This document shows positions 53,632 to 62,176 of a DNA stretch of 64,000 bases, piece by piece. Below the pieces are notes generated by a model. That model was given only the letters and a program-made list of their open reading frames with translations, was not told the origin of the DNA and made no database searches. Every line of letters begins with the position of its first letter. The first letter of the stretch is position 1. A program made the position numbers and the translations under genes. Origin of the DNA: Candidatus Neomicrothrix sp. UBA881 (GTDB lineage Bacteria; Actinomycetota; Acidimicrobiia; Acidimicrobiales; MedAcidi-G1); contig DBFL01000061.1 of assembly GCA_002294285.1 (NCBI GenBank), positions 9,955-73,954 on the forward strand, read 5' to 3'.

Positions 53632-55254
53632 ATGGATGGTTTGATGATGGATGTTCCACTTTCTCTAAACCATATTTTTGGTAGAGCGGAAAAACTTTTT
53701 CCAGAAAAAGAAGTTGTTACAGCCACGCCTACCGGTAAAGAAAGGCTTAGCTACGGAGACTGGGCTAGGCGCACTAGGTGTCTGGGAGGTGTGCTAAATG
53801 ATCTCGGAATATCTGAAGATGGTCGTGTCGCCACTTTCGCGTGGAACAACTCCAGGCATCTTGAGCTTTACTTTGCACCTTCTTGCAGTGGACGAGTGGT
53901 TCACACCCTTAATCTCCGCTTATTTCCTGACCAACTCACCTACATCGTGAACCATGCTGAAGATGAAGTTATTTTCCTAGACCAGTCAGTGGCAGGACTG
54001 ATTTGGCCTTTAATGAATCAATTTGAAACTCTCAAACACGTTGTCCTGATGGATGATGGAGCACCTCCACCAGACCCGTCAGAAATAAATGCAAACGTTC
54101 ACGACTATGAGGAGCTACTAGGAGCTGCTGAACCTGTGGAATGGAAAACAGTCGAAGAAAATAAAGCGGGTTCGATGATGTACACTTCCGGCACGACTGG
54201 CAACCCAAAAGGTGTTGTTTACTCTCACCGTTCGATGGTTCTGCATACATTCGGTGTGATGATGGCTGACACCATAGGAATTAATGAGAGAGATGTCTTG
54301 ATGCCAGTAGTCCCCATGTTTCACGCAAATTCATGGGGCATTGCCCATGCTGGTGTTGCCACTGGTGCGACCTTGGTAATGCCAGGCGCAGATCTTTCAC
54401 CTCCTGCTTTGGCGACACTTATCGAAGAAGAAAAGGTCACTGTAGCTGCCGGTGTGCCAACAATCTGGATGGGAGTTCTACCTGAGCTTGAAGGACGTGA
54501 CACGTCAGCTTTACGTTCGATTCCTTGTGGTGGCTCAGCAGTACCAAAATCTCTTTCAGAGGGTTATAGAAAACAAACTGGTTTACCAATTCTCCAAGCA
54601 TGGGGCATGACAGAAACTAGCCCTATTGCAGCCGTTTGCAACATCAAATCAAGCCTTTCCGAACTTGATGAAGAAGCAAAAGCAGATCTACGTACAACCG
54701 TTGGTCTAGCTGTACCTGGAGTTGATTTTCGGGTTGTTGAACCAGAAACTGGCGAAGAGCTGCCTTGGGACAACGAGTCACGTGGAGAACTTCAGGTAAG
54801 TGGACCGTGGGTTGCTAAAACGTACTACAACGACGAAAGGGCTGGTGATTCCTTTACAGAAGATGGGTGGCTGAAAACCGGTGATGTTGCCACTGTAGAC
54901 CCGAATGGATACATCAGTCTTGTAGATCGAACCAAGGATCTGATCAAATCAGGTGGTGAATGGGTAAGTTCTGTTGAATTGGAAAATGAAATAATGGCTC
55001 ACCCAGAAGTAACAGAGGCAGCAGTGATTGGAGTCGCTTCAACTAAATGGGGTGAGCGACCTATGGCCTGTGTGGTTCGTTCTGAAGGATCAGAAATTTC
55101 TGCTGAAGACATCATCTCGTGGCTAGATGACCGTGTTGTTAAATGGTGGATACCTGAAAGGGTTGAATTCATTGATGAAGTCCCTAAGACTTCCGTAGGA
55201 AAGTTTTCAAAAAAGACACTAAGGGATCAGTTCGCAGATGTAATTGTGGATTAA
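53632..55254 (+). CDS. Acyl-CoA ligase (AMP-forming, long/medium-chain fatty acid type)
   Basis: A 540-residue adenylate-forming ligase. MMYTSGTTGNPKGVVYSHRS near residue 180 is the AMP-binding motif, QAWGMTETSPIA near 325, DGWLKTGDVATVDPNGYISLVDRTKDLIKSGGEWVSSVELE the hinge, and the final lysine in PKTSVGKFSKKTLRDQ. An AGGAGG ribosome binding site lies nine bases before the ATG. The pattern is that of FadD/AlkK-like ligases. It follows MauE by 72 bases and may be a separate unit; it converges with the P450 gene. Confidence 0.9.
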   Translation: MDGLMMDVPLSLNHIFGRAEKLFPEKEVVTATPTGKERLSYGDWARRTRCLGGVLNDLGISEDGRVATFAWNNSRHLELYFAPSCSGRVVHTLNLRLFPDQLTYIVNHAEDEVIFLDQSVAGLIWPLMNQFETLKHVVLMDDGAPPPDPSEINANVHDYEELLGAAEPVEWKTVEENKAGSMMYTSGTTGNPKGVVYSHRSMVLHTFGVMMADTIGINERDVLMPVVPMFHANSWGIAHAGVATGATLVMPGADLSPPALATLIEEEKVTVAAGVPTIWMGVLPELEGRDTSALRSIPCGGSAVPKSLSEGYRKQTGLPILQAWGMTETSPIAAVCNIKSSLSELDEEAKADLRTTVGLAVPGVDFRVVEPETGEELPWDNESRGELQVSGPWVAKTYYNDERAGDSFTEDGWLKTGDVATVDPNGYISLVDRTKDLIKSGGEWVSSVELENEIMAHPEVTEAAVIGVASTKWGERPMACVVRSEGSEISAEDIISWLDDRVVKWWIPERVEFIDEVPKTSVGKFSKKTLRDQFADVIVD

Positions 55255-56499
55255 TCACCATGTGCAATGAAGGTGTTTAATTCCATTTATAAAACCACTC
55301 ATTAATCGATCTGGTTGCTCGGTGGCAAATATCCCAGGAATTGTTCTTTGTATTTCACGCAACATGACGGTTATTTCACGGCGAGCCAAATGTGCACCTA
55401 AACAGAAATGGGGACCTGGTGCCCCATAACCAAAGTGGTCATTTGAGTCACGCAAAATATTGAACTGGTGAGGGTTTTCAAAAACTGAAGGGTCTCGATT
55501 CGCCGCCCAGTAATAAAGGCTTAATTTGTCACCCTCTTCGAATTCCCGATCTCCCAAACGAACACCATCACGAGTGACTGTCCTACGCATGAAAATAACC
55601 GGACTCGCCCACCGGACTATTTCTTCTACAGCCTTAGGTGCCAAGTTTTCGAAATCATTCCAAAGGATTTCTTTTTGTTCAGGGTTCTCTGTTAGGAGGT
55701 GTAACCCCCAAGAGAGCGCATTTCGAGTTGTTTCATTACCTGCTACCAGTAAAAGAATGAAAAATGAGGCAATTTCTTCCTCAGTGAGCTTTTCCCCTTC
55801 TAGTTCTGCATAAAGAAGAGCGGATGTTAGATCTTCTGTAGGTTTTACTCTTCTTTCTTCGAGCATTTCTCTCATAAGAGCGGCAAGTTCCCATGCAGCG
55901 CCCATTATCGCACCAAGTACATCTGTGCCTTCAGGGGTGTACTCAACGTCGCCTGCTCCAAGAATCGTATTTGATTTATCGAAAACGAAGTCAACCCTGT
56001 CGCTAGGAACGCCCATCATTTCGCAAATAACTAAAAGAGGTAGTTGTGCAGCCACATCGACTACAAAATCGCACTCACCTTTTTCAAGTGCATCTTTTGT
56101 GATTTTTTGAGCTAATCGTTCAACCGAGTCTTCCACTGAGGCAAGACGACGTGGCGTAAACCCACTTGAAACTATTCCTCTAAGTCTTTTGTGCCTGGGG
56201 TCGTCCATATTTATCATTGATCCGAAAAAATCGAGCATTTCTTCTGGGAAATCAACCGTGCTTGTGGCTCCCTGTCCGCTGCAAAAATCTTCCGGTCTCC
56301 TGCTAGCTTCGGCTACATCGGAGTGTCGGACAAGCGAGTGGAATCCTTTTTGTTCTGGGAAGATTCCAAATATTTCTTCTGGTAAATCAAAATAACGGTA
56401 AGGGTCTTCAGAACGTAGCAAATCGAAAGCTCTTTCTCGATACTCCAGAGGTTCCGACCAAAACTCTGTTCTGGCAAGGTCTATTTCATCTATATTCAT
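55255..56499 (-). CDS. Cytochrome P450
   Basis: A 414-residue soluble bacterial P450. The oxygen-binding I helix has LLLVAGNETTRNA, the ExxR motif is EEIVRW, and the heme loop FGYGAPGPHFCLGAHLARRE puts the cysteine ligand at C366. The long HLLT..P and MINMDDPRHKRLRGIVSSGFTPRR segment match the CYP125/CYP124/CYP142-like actinobacterial group acting on sterols and branched lipids. Its redox partners are not nearby. It diverges from the membrane protein gene at 56622. Confidence 0.9.
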   Translation of the reverse strand: MNIDEIDLARTEFWSEPLEYRERAFDLLRSEDPYRYFDLPEEIFGIFPEQKGFHSLVRHSDVAEASRRPEDFCSGQGATSTVDFPEEMLDFFGSMINMDDPRHKRLRGIVSSGFTPRRLASVEDSVERLAQKITKDALEKGECDFVVDVAAQLPLLVICEMMGVPSDRVDFVFDKSNTILGAGDVEYTPEGTDVLGAIMGAAWELAALMREMLEERRVKPTEDLTSALLYAELEGEKLTEEEIASFFILLLVAGNETTRNALSWGLHLLTENPEQKEILWNDFENLAPKAVEEIVRWASPVIFMRRTVTRDGVRLGDREFEEGDKLSLYYWAANRDPSVFENPHQFNILRDSNDHFGYGAPGPHFCLGAHLARREITVMLREIQRTIPGIFATEQPDRLMSGFINGIKHLHCTW

Positions 56500-56621
56500 A
56501 TTTTGATCTTAGGACAAACTTTCTTAGATAAAAATTCGTAAAAATCTATGTCCGGTTATTGTCTTAAGGCATTCTACGTGCCATTATTTTCTTGTCACTC
56601 GAGCCCAGACAAGGAGAGGCT

Positions 56622-57362
56622 GTGGAACTTTTTAATGACTGGATGGGAATTTCAGGTGGGGGTCAAGCTCTTGGTCGCTACGCCCACTACTTAGGTGGAA
56701 TTACCTGGATTGGACTGTTGTACTTCTTCAACTTTATTCAAGGTGCAGCTTTTGGAGAAATGAGTGATTCGGCACGTGGAGAAGCTCTGCGGAAGATTAC
56801 TTGGCGCACTCTTTGGTGGTTCCGTTGGGCAGCAATGCTTACTTGGGTTTCAGGAATATGGATTTTAGTTCACCAGGAATTGATCCATGAAATGGACTAC
56901 TGGCGATCTGTAGCGGGTATGGGAATAGCTTTTGGAGCTATTCTAGGCACGACAATGGCTGCAAATGTTTGGATGGTCATTTGGCCTGCACAGAAAATAG
57001 CTATCGGTTCTTCAGTCGCAGTGAGTGAGGGTGGTGAGGCCGATCCGGAGGCGCCTGCAGCAGCTAAAAGAGCTGGTCGAGCAAGCCGTGTTAACACCCT
57101 GTTTTCAATCCCACTTATCTTTTTCATGATGTGGCCAAGCCATTTTGGTCTTAATTTTGACAGCCCAGAAGGCGGAACTAGAGCAGTTTTATGGATTGTC
57201 TTTGCCGTTGTATGGGTTGTTATGGAGTTATCAGCTCTTGGCAAAATAGGTGGCTATGACAACAAAATAAACGCAGTTGTTCTTGAAAAGCATCAAGACA
57301 CAATCAAGTGGGGATTCCTAATAACTTTGGTTCTTTACCTGCTGTTTGAAATACTCGCATAA
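56622..57362 (+). CDS. Urate hydroxylase PuuD-like membrane protein, cytochrome domain missing
   Basis: A 246-residue protein with about six to seven membrane helices. HYLGGITWIGLLYFFNFIQGAAF, TWRTLWWFRWAAMLTWVSGIWIL and the PSHFGLNF segment resemble the membrane domain of PuuD, which in other bacteria carries a C-terminal cytochrome c. That domain is absent. I used the GTG at 56622, with AAGGAG six bases before, over the TTG at 56592. No purine-degradation genes are nearby, so oxidation of urate is only one possibility. Confidence 0.65.
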   Translation: MELFNDWMGISGGGQALGRYAHYLGGITWIGLLYFFNFIQGAAFGEMSDSARGEALRKITWRTLWWFRWAAMLTWVSGIWILVHQELIHEMDYWRSVAGMGIAFGAILGTTMAANVWMVIWPAQKIAIGSSVAVSEGGEADPEAPAAAKRAGRASRVNTLFSIPLIFFMMWPSHFGLNFDSPEGGTRAVLWIVFAVVWVVMELSALGKIGGYDNKINAVVLEKHQDTIKWGFLITLVLYLLFEILA

Positions 57363-57367
57363 AACTT

Positions 57368-57739
57368 TTAATTAACTAAAAGTTTTGCTTCCATTCCACT
57401 GGTCCTGTGGCCGGCTATATCGCAATATAGGATGTACCTTCCTGCGTTTAATTCAATCTCACCGAGATCTGTTTTCTCATCCCCTACTTCGAGCTTAAAA
57501 TCTTCTTCCATGCCCTCTATGACTAGAGTGTGTGACTGAAAGCCGTCGAGTATGTATTCGATCTTCACTAAACCTGCTTCTGCCTCATACATGTCTGCAT
57601 CAAATTTTTGACTGTCATAAGTTGTCACCCTTACAACTCCGTCTTCAGAGGAAACTGCTTTTCTATTTTCTGAACCCCCGCCACACGAAATCAATAGTGA
57701 AGCCACCACAACTGACATGAAGTATCTTTTTATTTTCAT
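57368..57739 (-). CDS. Cupredoxin-like lipoprotein
   Basis: A 123-residue lipoprotein. The signal ends in the lipobox LLISC (Cys19). The C-terminus YILYCDIAGHRTSGMEAKLLVN has Cys106, His111 and Met116 in type 1 copper spacing, with an upstream His in the SHTLVIEGM strand. It therefore probably binds copper at the outer face and carries electrons. The ATG at 57739 has GAGGAG ahead. It converges with the PuuD-like gene, five bases apart, and its partner could be a terminal oxidase elsewhere. Confidence 0.78.
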   Translation of the reverse strand: MKIKRYFMSVVVASLLISCGGGSENRKAVSSEDGVVRVTTYDSQKFDADMYEAEAGLVKIEYILDGFQSHTLVIEGMEEDFKLEVGDEKTDLGEIELNAGRYILYCDIAGHRTSGMEAKLLVN

Positions 57740-57793
57740 CCGCTCTCCTCTTTCATGTATGACTTCATAGTAACAATGAGTCATCATTACTAA

Positions 57794-58684
57794 ATGGGAA
57801 AAGTGTCACTTCTTGTTAATCCTCAAGCCGGTAGAGGCAAGGCAGTTACTGTTGCTGAGGAAGTTCAGAGACTTTTAGGTGAGTTGAATACAGAATGTGA
57901 ACTTCTAATACCTGAGGACCGGAACGAAGTTGAGAAAGAATTAGAGAAATCGCTCAACTCGGGTATAGAAAGACTTGTTGCTATTGGTGGTGATGGCTTG
58001 ATTCACCAAGCTGTCAATATTTTGGCTGGCTCAGATACCACATTGGGCATAATTCCAGTTGGCACTGGAAATGACTTCGCTAGATCCTTACGTTTGTATT
58101 CTGGTGAACTATTTGAAAGAACTGAAAAGGCTTTATCGCCTGCTGTAAAGGTTGACTTAATTAAATGCGACTCTCATTTTGTTGCTACTAGTGTGATTTG
58201 CGGGTTTCCTGCTGATGTTAATCTGAGGGCTAATCAATTACGTTTTCCAAAAGGCTCATCTAGCTACACATTAGCTACTCTTATGGAACTGCCCTTAATG
58301 TCTCCCTCTTCTTACGAACTCAAACTTGATGGTGAAAGTTTCTTTATAGAGGCTGCGGCGGTAGTCGTTGCGAATTCTTCGTATTTTGGCGGTGGTATGA
58401 AAATCTGTCCCGATGCTGATCCCTCTGATGGCCTATTAGATGTGTGTGTAATTGGAAATGTAGGCAAGTTTGATCTACTGCGTTCTTTTTTGAAAGTTAG
58501 AACTGGTGATCACATCGACCATCCAAAAGTTTCGATTTTTAAAGCTTCCGAGATTGAATTGAAAGGATCTGGAATAGTTCGAGGAGATGGAGAACAGGTC
58601 GGTGATCTGCCGATGAAATTTGCAGTTGAAAAAAGCATTTTAAATGTTGCAGGGGGCAACTCTGGAGCTCCTGGGAGGGGCTAA
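57794..58684 (+). CDS. Diacylglycerol/lipid kinase (YegS/DagK type)
   Basis: A 296-residue lipid kinase. VSLLVNPQAGRGKA opens the protein, AIGGDGLIHQAVNILAGS carries the GGDG nucleotide-binding motif near residue 75, and IIPVGTGNDFARSL follows. GGGMKICPDADPSDGLLDVCVI is the usual C-terminal domain element. It probably phosphorylates diacylglycerol or a sphingoid-like lipid. The SelW-type gene begins ten bases after its stop and may be co-transcribed. Confidence 0.9.
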   Translation: MGKVSLLVNPQAGRGKAVTVAEEVQRLLGELNTECELLIPEDRNEVEKELEKSLNSGIERLVAIGGDGLIHQAVNILAGSDTTLGIIPVGTGNDFARSLRLYSGELFERTEKALSPAVKVDLIKCDSHFVATSVICGFPADVNLRANQLRFPKGSSSYTLATLMELPLMSPSSYELKLDGESFFIEAAAVVVANSSYFGGGMKICPDADPSDGLLDVCVIGNVGKFDLLRSFLKVRTGDHIDHPKVSIFKASEIELKGSGIVRGDGEQVGDLPMKFAVEKSILNVAGGNSGAPGRG

Positions 58685-58693
58685 TGTGGTTCT

Positions 58694-58942
58694 ATGAGTA
58701 AATATCGAATCGAAATCACTTACTGCCTACCTTGAGACTATTCGAGCTATGCCGTGAGCACAGTTGAAGAGTTGCTGACAAACCATCAGCAGATAATCGA
58801 GGATTTGCGTCTCATTCCGGGAGGTAGCGGCATCTTTGATGTGAGAGTCAACGAGGAACTAATCTACTCAAAACATGAAACTGGTCGACACGCTAATAAT
58901 GGTGAAATTCTTCATCTTTTTAATGATTATTTAAGTAAATAA
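58694..58942 (+). CDS. SelW/Rdx family selenoprotein (in-frame UGA at residue 14, CLPU motif)
   Basis: An 82-residue protein if the UGA at 58733-58735 is decoded as selenocysteine. From the ATG at 58694 it reads MSKYRIEITYC-L-P-U, with Cys11 and Sec14 forming the C-x-x-U redox site at the end of the first strand, just where the SelT/SelW/SelH (Rdx) family has it. The rest matches the family, with LRLIPGGSGIFDVRVNEELIYSKHETGRHANNGEILHLF. Without recoding the gene would start at the GTG at 58754 and lose the redox site. No other stop occurs before TAA. A hairpin lies downstream of the UGA. It precedes a rubrerythrin cluster and probably acts in thiol redox defence. Confidence 0.88.
58741..58768 (+). 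promoter_or_regulatory. Candidate bacterial SECIS hairpin of the SelW-like gene
   Basis: TTCGA (741-745) pairs with TTGAA (764-768) with one wobble pair; after a bulged G, CT (747-748) pairs with AG (762-763), and TGC (750-752) with GCA (758-760), closing the five-base loop CGTGA. The loop starts 17 bases after the UGA and has G in its second position, as bacterial SECIS elements generally do. Drawn by eye; energy not computed. Confidence 0.55.
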
Positions 58943-59005
58943 GGACTAGTTGAAATATTTTTAAGTTTTTGATGTGTCTTATCTCACAAATACACAATCA
59001 AATTC

Positions 59006-59033
59006 TTGAAAAAAACCTGTCTAGGATTAGAAT
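59006..59033 (+). promoter_or_regulatory. Probable promoter of the rubrerythrin operon
   Basis: TTGAAA at 59006-59011 and TAGAAT at 59028-59033 are separated by 16 bases, a good housekeeping-type promoter 32 bases before the GTG of the rubrerythrin gene. A GGAG ribosome binding site follows in AATAGGAGAAA. Confidence 0.5.
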
Positions 59034-59065
59034 AGTTTCCAATTACTAACGAATAGGAGAAAAAA

Positions 59066-59482
59066 GTGAGCCTCGAAGGAACCCAGACCCACGAGAACCT
59101 AAAAGCCGCATTTGCTGGAGAGTCACAAGCAAATCGCAGATACCTTTACTTCGCTAAGGTAGCTGACGTTGAGGGATACCCTGACATAGCTGGAAATTTC
59201 AGAGACACTGCTGAAGGCGAAACCGGTCACGCTCACGGTCATCTTGACTATATGCAGTCAGCTGGAGATCCAGCTACAGGACTTCCAATTGGAGAAACCC
59301 AAGAAAATCTTGCTGCAGCTGTAGCTGGCGAAACTCACGAATACACAGAGATGTATCCAGGCATGGCTAAAACTGCTCGCGAAGAAGGTTTCGAAGAAAT
59401 CGCCGACTGGTTTGAAACACTGGCGAAAGCTGAAAAAGCGCATGCGGGAAGATTCCAAACACTCTTGGATGGAATCAGTTAG
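59066..59482 (+). CDS. Rubrerythrin (erythrin type, no rubredoxin domain)
   Basis: A 138-residue ferritin-like di-iron peroxidase-type protein. Helix motifs carry the metal ligands: [14 protein letters not shown] (E19), [25 protein letters not shown] and [11 protein letters not shown]. The C-terminal rubredoxin domain of classical rubrerythrins is missing, so electrons must come from another carrier. It starts with GTG ([11 protein letters not shown]) and heads the rubrerythrin, Fe-S protein, DUF3501 cluster that recurs in many bacteria. Confidence 0.9.
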   Translation: MSLEGTQTHENLKAAFAGESQANRRYLYFAKVADVEGYPDIAGNFRDTAEGETGHAHGHLDYMQSAGDPATGLPIGETQENLAAAVAGETHEYTEMYPGMAKTAREEGFEEIADWFETLAKAEKAHAGRFQTLLDGIS

Positions 59483-59547
59483 ACAATAATTGGATAATAG
59501 ACACTCACTAGTTTTGAATATTCTGTTTCTGGAACTTCGGGACGACC

Positions 59548-60912
59548 GTGAGTGAACATATCTCATACTCTCCCACAGAGGGAATATCGTATTCGCCATC
59601 TGAAGAGATCTACTGGGATGATAAAGCATTAGCTGGGGAAGTCGATCGTACGTTTGAAATCTGTCATGGATGCAGGATGTGTTTCAAATACTGCGACAGT
59701 TTTCCACTTCTTTTTTCTTTCATCGATGAACGGCACGACGGTGATGTAAGAAAAATTTCCGAAGAGGAGACTGAGCAAGTGATGGATGCTTGTTTTCAAT
59801 GCAAGCTTTGCGAAGTTCAATGCCCTTACACCGTGAGAGAAAATCATGAATTTATGCTTGATTTTCCCAAATTGGTTCACAGGTATAAAGCTCAAAGAAC
59901 TTTGAAGCAAGGCGTTACATTTCGGGACAAAATTCTGGGAGATCCTGACAAAACAGGAAAACTTATTCGCCGCACATCAGGAATCGCGGACGCACTAAAC
60001 CAAAAAAGTCGGATCCACAGAAGATTTTTGGAACTTCTTATTGGTGTCCACCGAGATAAAAAACTTCCTAGATACCCGAAAGAGACTTTTTCATCTTGGG
60101 CCGAATCAAAGAATCTGATTTCAAAGCCTTCTGAGGGAGAAGTGGTAATTTTCCAAACCTGCTATGTGGAGAATAATGAACCGGAGGTTGGAAAAGACAC
60201 AGTTTACGTTTTAGAGAAAAATAAGGTTTCTGTTAGCTGTGAAAAAGGTTTGGAGTGTTGCGGAATGCCAGCTTGGGAATCAGGCGATCTGAAAAGTATG
60301 AGGAAATTTGCCTCTAGAAACCTAGACATTCTTGAACCCCATGTTAAAGCGGGTAAAAAAGTTCTTGCTATCAATCCGACCTGTTCCATGATGCTTAAAC
60401 AGGAGTATCCCGAACTTGTTTCACATGAAGACAAGGACCGCGCCTTAGCACTTTCTGAAAGTATTGCTGATCCAAGTGAATACTTATGGTCAATAAGAAA
60501 AGAAGCCAGATTCAATACTGAGTTTGCCTCATCACCTGAGAAGGTCAGCTACCACACGCCATGCCATTTAAGAGCCCAGTCAATTGGATTTAAAGCTCGC
60601 GACCTTCTTCGTAAAATCCCAGGAGTTAAAGTTGAGACAACAATGGAATGCTGCGGTCATGACGGAACCTACGCTATGAAAACTGAAGGATTCGAAGCTT
60701 CGGTCCGAATTGGGAAAAAATCTTTCGATTCAATGACTGAAAGTTCAGCTGAGATTTGGGCAACTGATTGCCCTCTGGCTTCGATGCAATTTGAACAGCA
60801 TGCAGCCAAAAAAGCGATGCACCCTATGTCTATCTTGGCTAAAGCTTACGATAAATCTGGATTTTCCAAATCGGTAGAAGATCTAGAAGAACGGGAAAAC
60901 TCTGATGTCTAA
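59548..60912 (+). CDS. (Fe-S)-binding protein, GlpC/HdrB-type
   Basis: A 454-residue iron-sulfur protein. Two ferredoxin-like clusters are in CHGCRMCFKYCDSFP and CFQCKLCEVQCPYT, followed by two Cys-rich CCG-type modules: FQTCYVENNEP...CEKGLECCGMPAWESGD and YHTPCHLRA...TTMECCGHDGTYAMK. Overall it resembles the C subunit of anaerobic glycerol-3-phosphate dehydrogenase and heterodisulfide reductase subunits. Co-occurrence with rubrerythrin suggests it feeds electrons to it. It starts with a GTG and overlaps the next gene by eight bases. Confidence 0.85.
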   Translation: MSEHISYSPTEGISYSPSEEIYWDDKALAGEVDRTFEICHGCRMCFKYCDSFPLLFSFIDERHDGDVRKISEEETEQVMDACFQCKLCEVQCPYTVRENHEFMLDFPKLVHRYKAQRTLKQGVTFRDKILGDPDKTGKLIRRTSGIADALNQKSRIHRRFLELLIGVHRDKKLPRYPKETFSSWAESKNLISKPSEGEVVIFQTCYVENNEPEVGKDTVYVLEKNKVSVSCEKGLECCGMPAWESGDLKSMRKFASRNLDILEPHVKAGKKVLAINPTCSMMLKQEYPELVSHEDKDRALALSESIADPSEYLWSIRKEARFNTEFASSPEKVSYHTPCHLRAQSIGFKARDLLRKIPGVKVETTMECCGHDGTYAMKTEGFEASVRIGKKSFDSMTESSAEIWATDCPLASMQFEQHAAKKAMHPMSILAKAYDKSGFSKSVEDLEERENSDV

Positions 60913-61495
60913 ATCCACCTCAACAAATCACCCCCACCATGTAAAACGTTCGGAAATAATTGACTACCAAACTTACGAAGACCACAGGGCGGAAATACGA
61001 CAGAAAGTTTTCGAGACAAAAAGACATCGCAGGATTCATCTCGGTGAGAACCTTACTTTTTTATTTGAAAACCATGAAACGATTAAATACCAGATACTTG
61101 AGATCATGAGGGCTGAAAAAATAGCTCGTGAATCTTCCATTCAAGAAGAAATAGAGACTTATAACAATTTTCTCGGAAGTCCAGGTGAGCTAGCTTGTGT
61201 GCTTTTAATTGAAATAGAGGCAGAGTCGGATAGAAAGCCGCTTTTAGAAAGTTGGATGGGGCTTGAAAGATGCATTTACATGCTTGATGAAAGCGGCAAT
61301 AAGATATTTGCTGAACATGATCCCGCACAAGTGGGTGATAGGAGACTTTCAGCAGTTCAATACCTCAAATTTTCACTCAAAAAATCTCCTTTAGCTATTG
61401 GCTGTACATTCGGCGAACTGTCCGGAGAAATCAAACTCTCCGAGGAGCAAAAGTCAGCACTTGCCGAAGATCTTGCTGCAACTCTTATTTATTAG
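60905..61495 (+). CDS. DUF3501 family protein
   Basis: A 196-residue cytosolic protein. After a His-rich start, RQKVFETKRHRRIHLGENLTFLFENHETIKYQILEIMRAEKIARE matches the core pattern of DUF3501. No catalytic residues are known. It is the usual third member after rubrerythrin and the Fe-S protein, here coupled by an eight-base overlap, so it probably shares their redox function. Confidence 0.8.
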   Translation: MSKSTSTNHPHHVKRSEIIDYQTYEDHRAEIRQKVFETKRHRRIHLGENLTFLFENHETIKYQILEIMRAEKIARESSIQEEIETYNNFLGSPGELACVLLIEIEAESDRKPLLESWMGLERCIYMLDESGNKIFAEHDPAQVGDRRLSAVQYLKFSLKKSPLAIGCTFGELSGEIKLSEEQKSALAEDLAATLIY

Positions 61496-61528
61496 AATTG
61501 CTTTCCCTATTAAGTCTGTGTTCTTGAC

Positions 61529-61562
61529 TTGACATCTTGATAATAACGGTTATTATCAAGAG
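61529..61562 (+). promoter_or_regulatory. Promoter with 25-base palindromic operator, likely leaderless
   Basis: A perfect palindrome with 12-base arms (left arm CTTGATAATAAC) around one central base spans 61536-61560. TTGACA at 61529-61534 is a consensus -35, and TATTAT at 61551-61556 a -10 after a 16-base spacer, inside the palindrome. Transcription would start at about the ATG at 61563, making the mRNA leaderless. The palindrome is the obvious binding site of the TetR protein encoded next, which would repress its own operon. Confidence 0.75.
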
Positions 61563-62174
61563 ATGGCTCTCGTCGCTGAATTAACTCACACAGGTCAAGA
61601 CGAACTGAATGAAAAACTTCTTCACGCAGCTGCCGAAGTTTTTGCAGAAAATGGCTACGAAAAAGCCGGAGTTGCTGAAATAGCACGAAGAGCCGGTGTC
61701 ACAACAGGTGCCATTTATAGCCGCTACAGCGGAAAAGCTGAGCTTCTTGTCGAAGCGGTGGATAGACACTTATTAACTCAGTTGCATTCACTGCATTCAA
61801 ACGCATCTGCTGTGGACGTCCTGTCACATTTGGGTGACCACCTTTTAGATGATCTCTCAGACGGAACCGGACTCTTCCTTGAAGCAGTAGTAGCTGCGAA
61901 ACGTGATCCAGAACTCGCTGAGCGCCTAAGAGATGTTTTACAAAGCGAAGAAAACAAACTCAGAGACCTAATTCACGAAGCGATATCACAAGAGGGCGCA
62001 GATTCTGAAATCGATCAACTCGCTTTGATGCGTCTAGCGCACGCAATCGGATTCGGAATGACCCTAACAAGAACTATTGGTCTGGAGCTACCCTCAAGAG
62101 AGGATTGGACCACGGTTATAAACTTAGTAATCGAAGCATTTATTAGAAACGAAACTGAAAACCACGGAGACTGA
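61563..62174 (+). CDS. TetR family transcriptional regulator
   Basis: A 203-residue repressor. The N-terminal HTH reads LHAAAEVFAENGYEKAGVAEIARRAGVTTGAIYSRYSGKAELLVEAV, the TetR signature. The C-terminal ligand domain is variable. Its gene begins directly after a palindromic operator and is followed two bases on by the ferritin-like gene, so it probably senses a substrate of that enzyme. The ligand is unknown. Confidence 0.9.
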   Translation: MALVAELTHTGQDELNEKLLHAAAEVFAENGYEKAGVAEIARRAGVTTGAIYSRYSGKAELLVEAVDRHLLTQLHSLHSNASAVDVLSHLGDHLLDDLSDGTGLFLEAVVAAKRDPELAERLRDVLQSEENKLRDLIHEAISQEGADSEIDQLALMRLAHAIGFGMTLTRTIGLELPSREDWTTVINLVIEAFIRNETENHGD

Positions 62175-62176
62175 CC

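Noticed and set aside
58754-58942. A 62-residue protein starting at GTG 58754
   Set aside because: It would begin in the middle of the Rdx fold and lack the redox motif; the upstream part from 58694 supplies the first strand and C-x-x-U.
59440-59490. Terminator-like stem GATTCC...GGAATC at the end of the rubrerythrin gene
   Set aside because: The stem lies within the coding end and no run of T follows.
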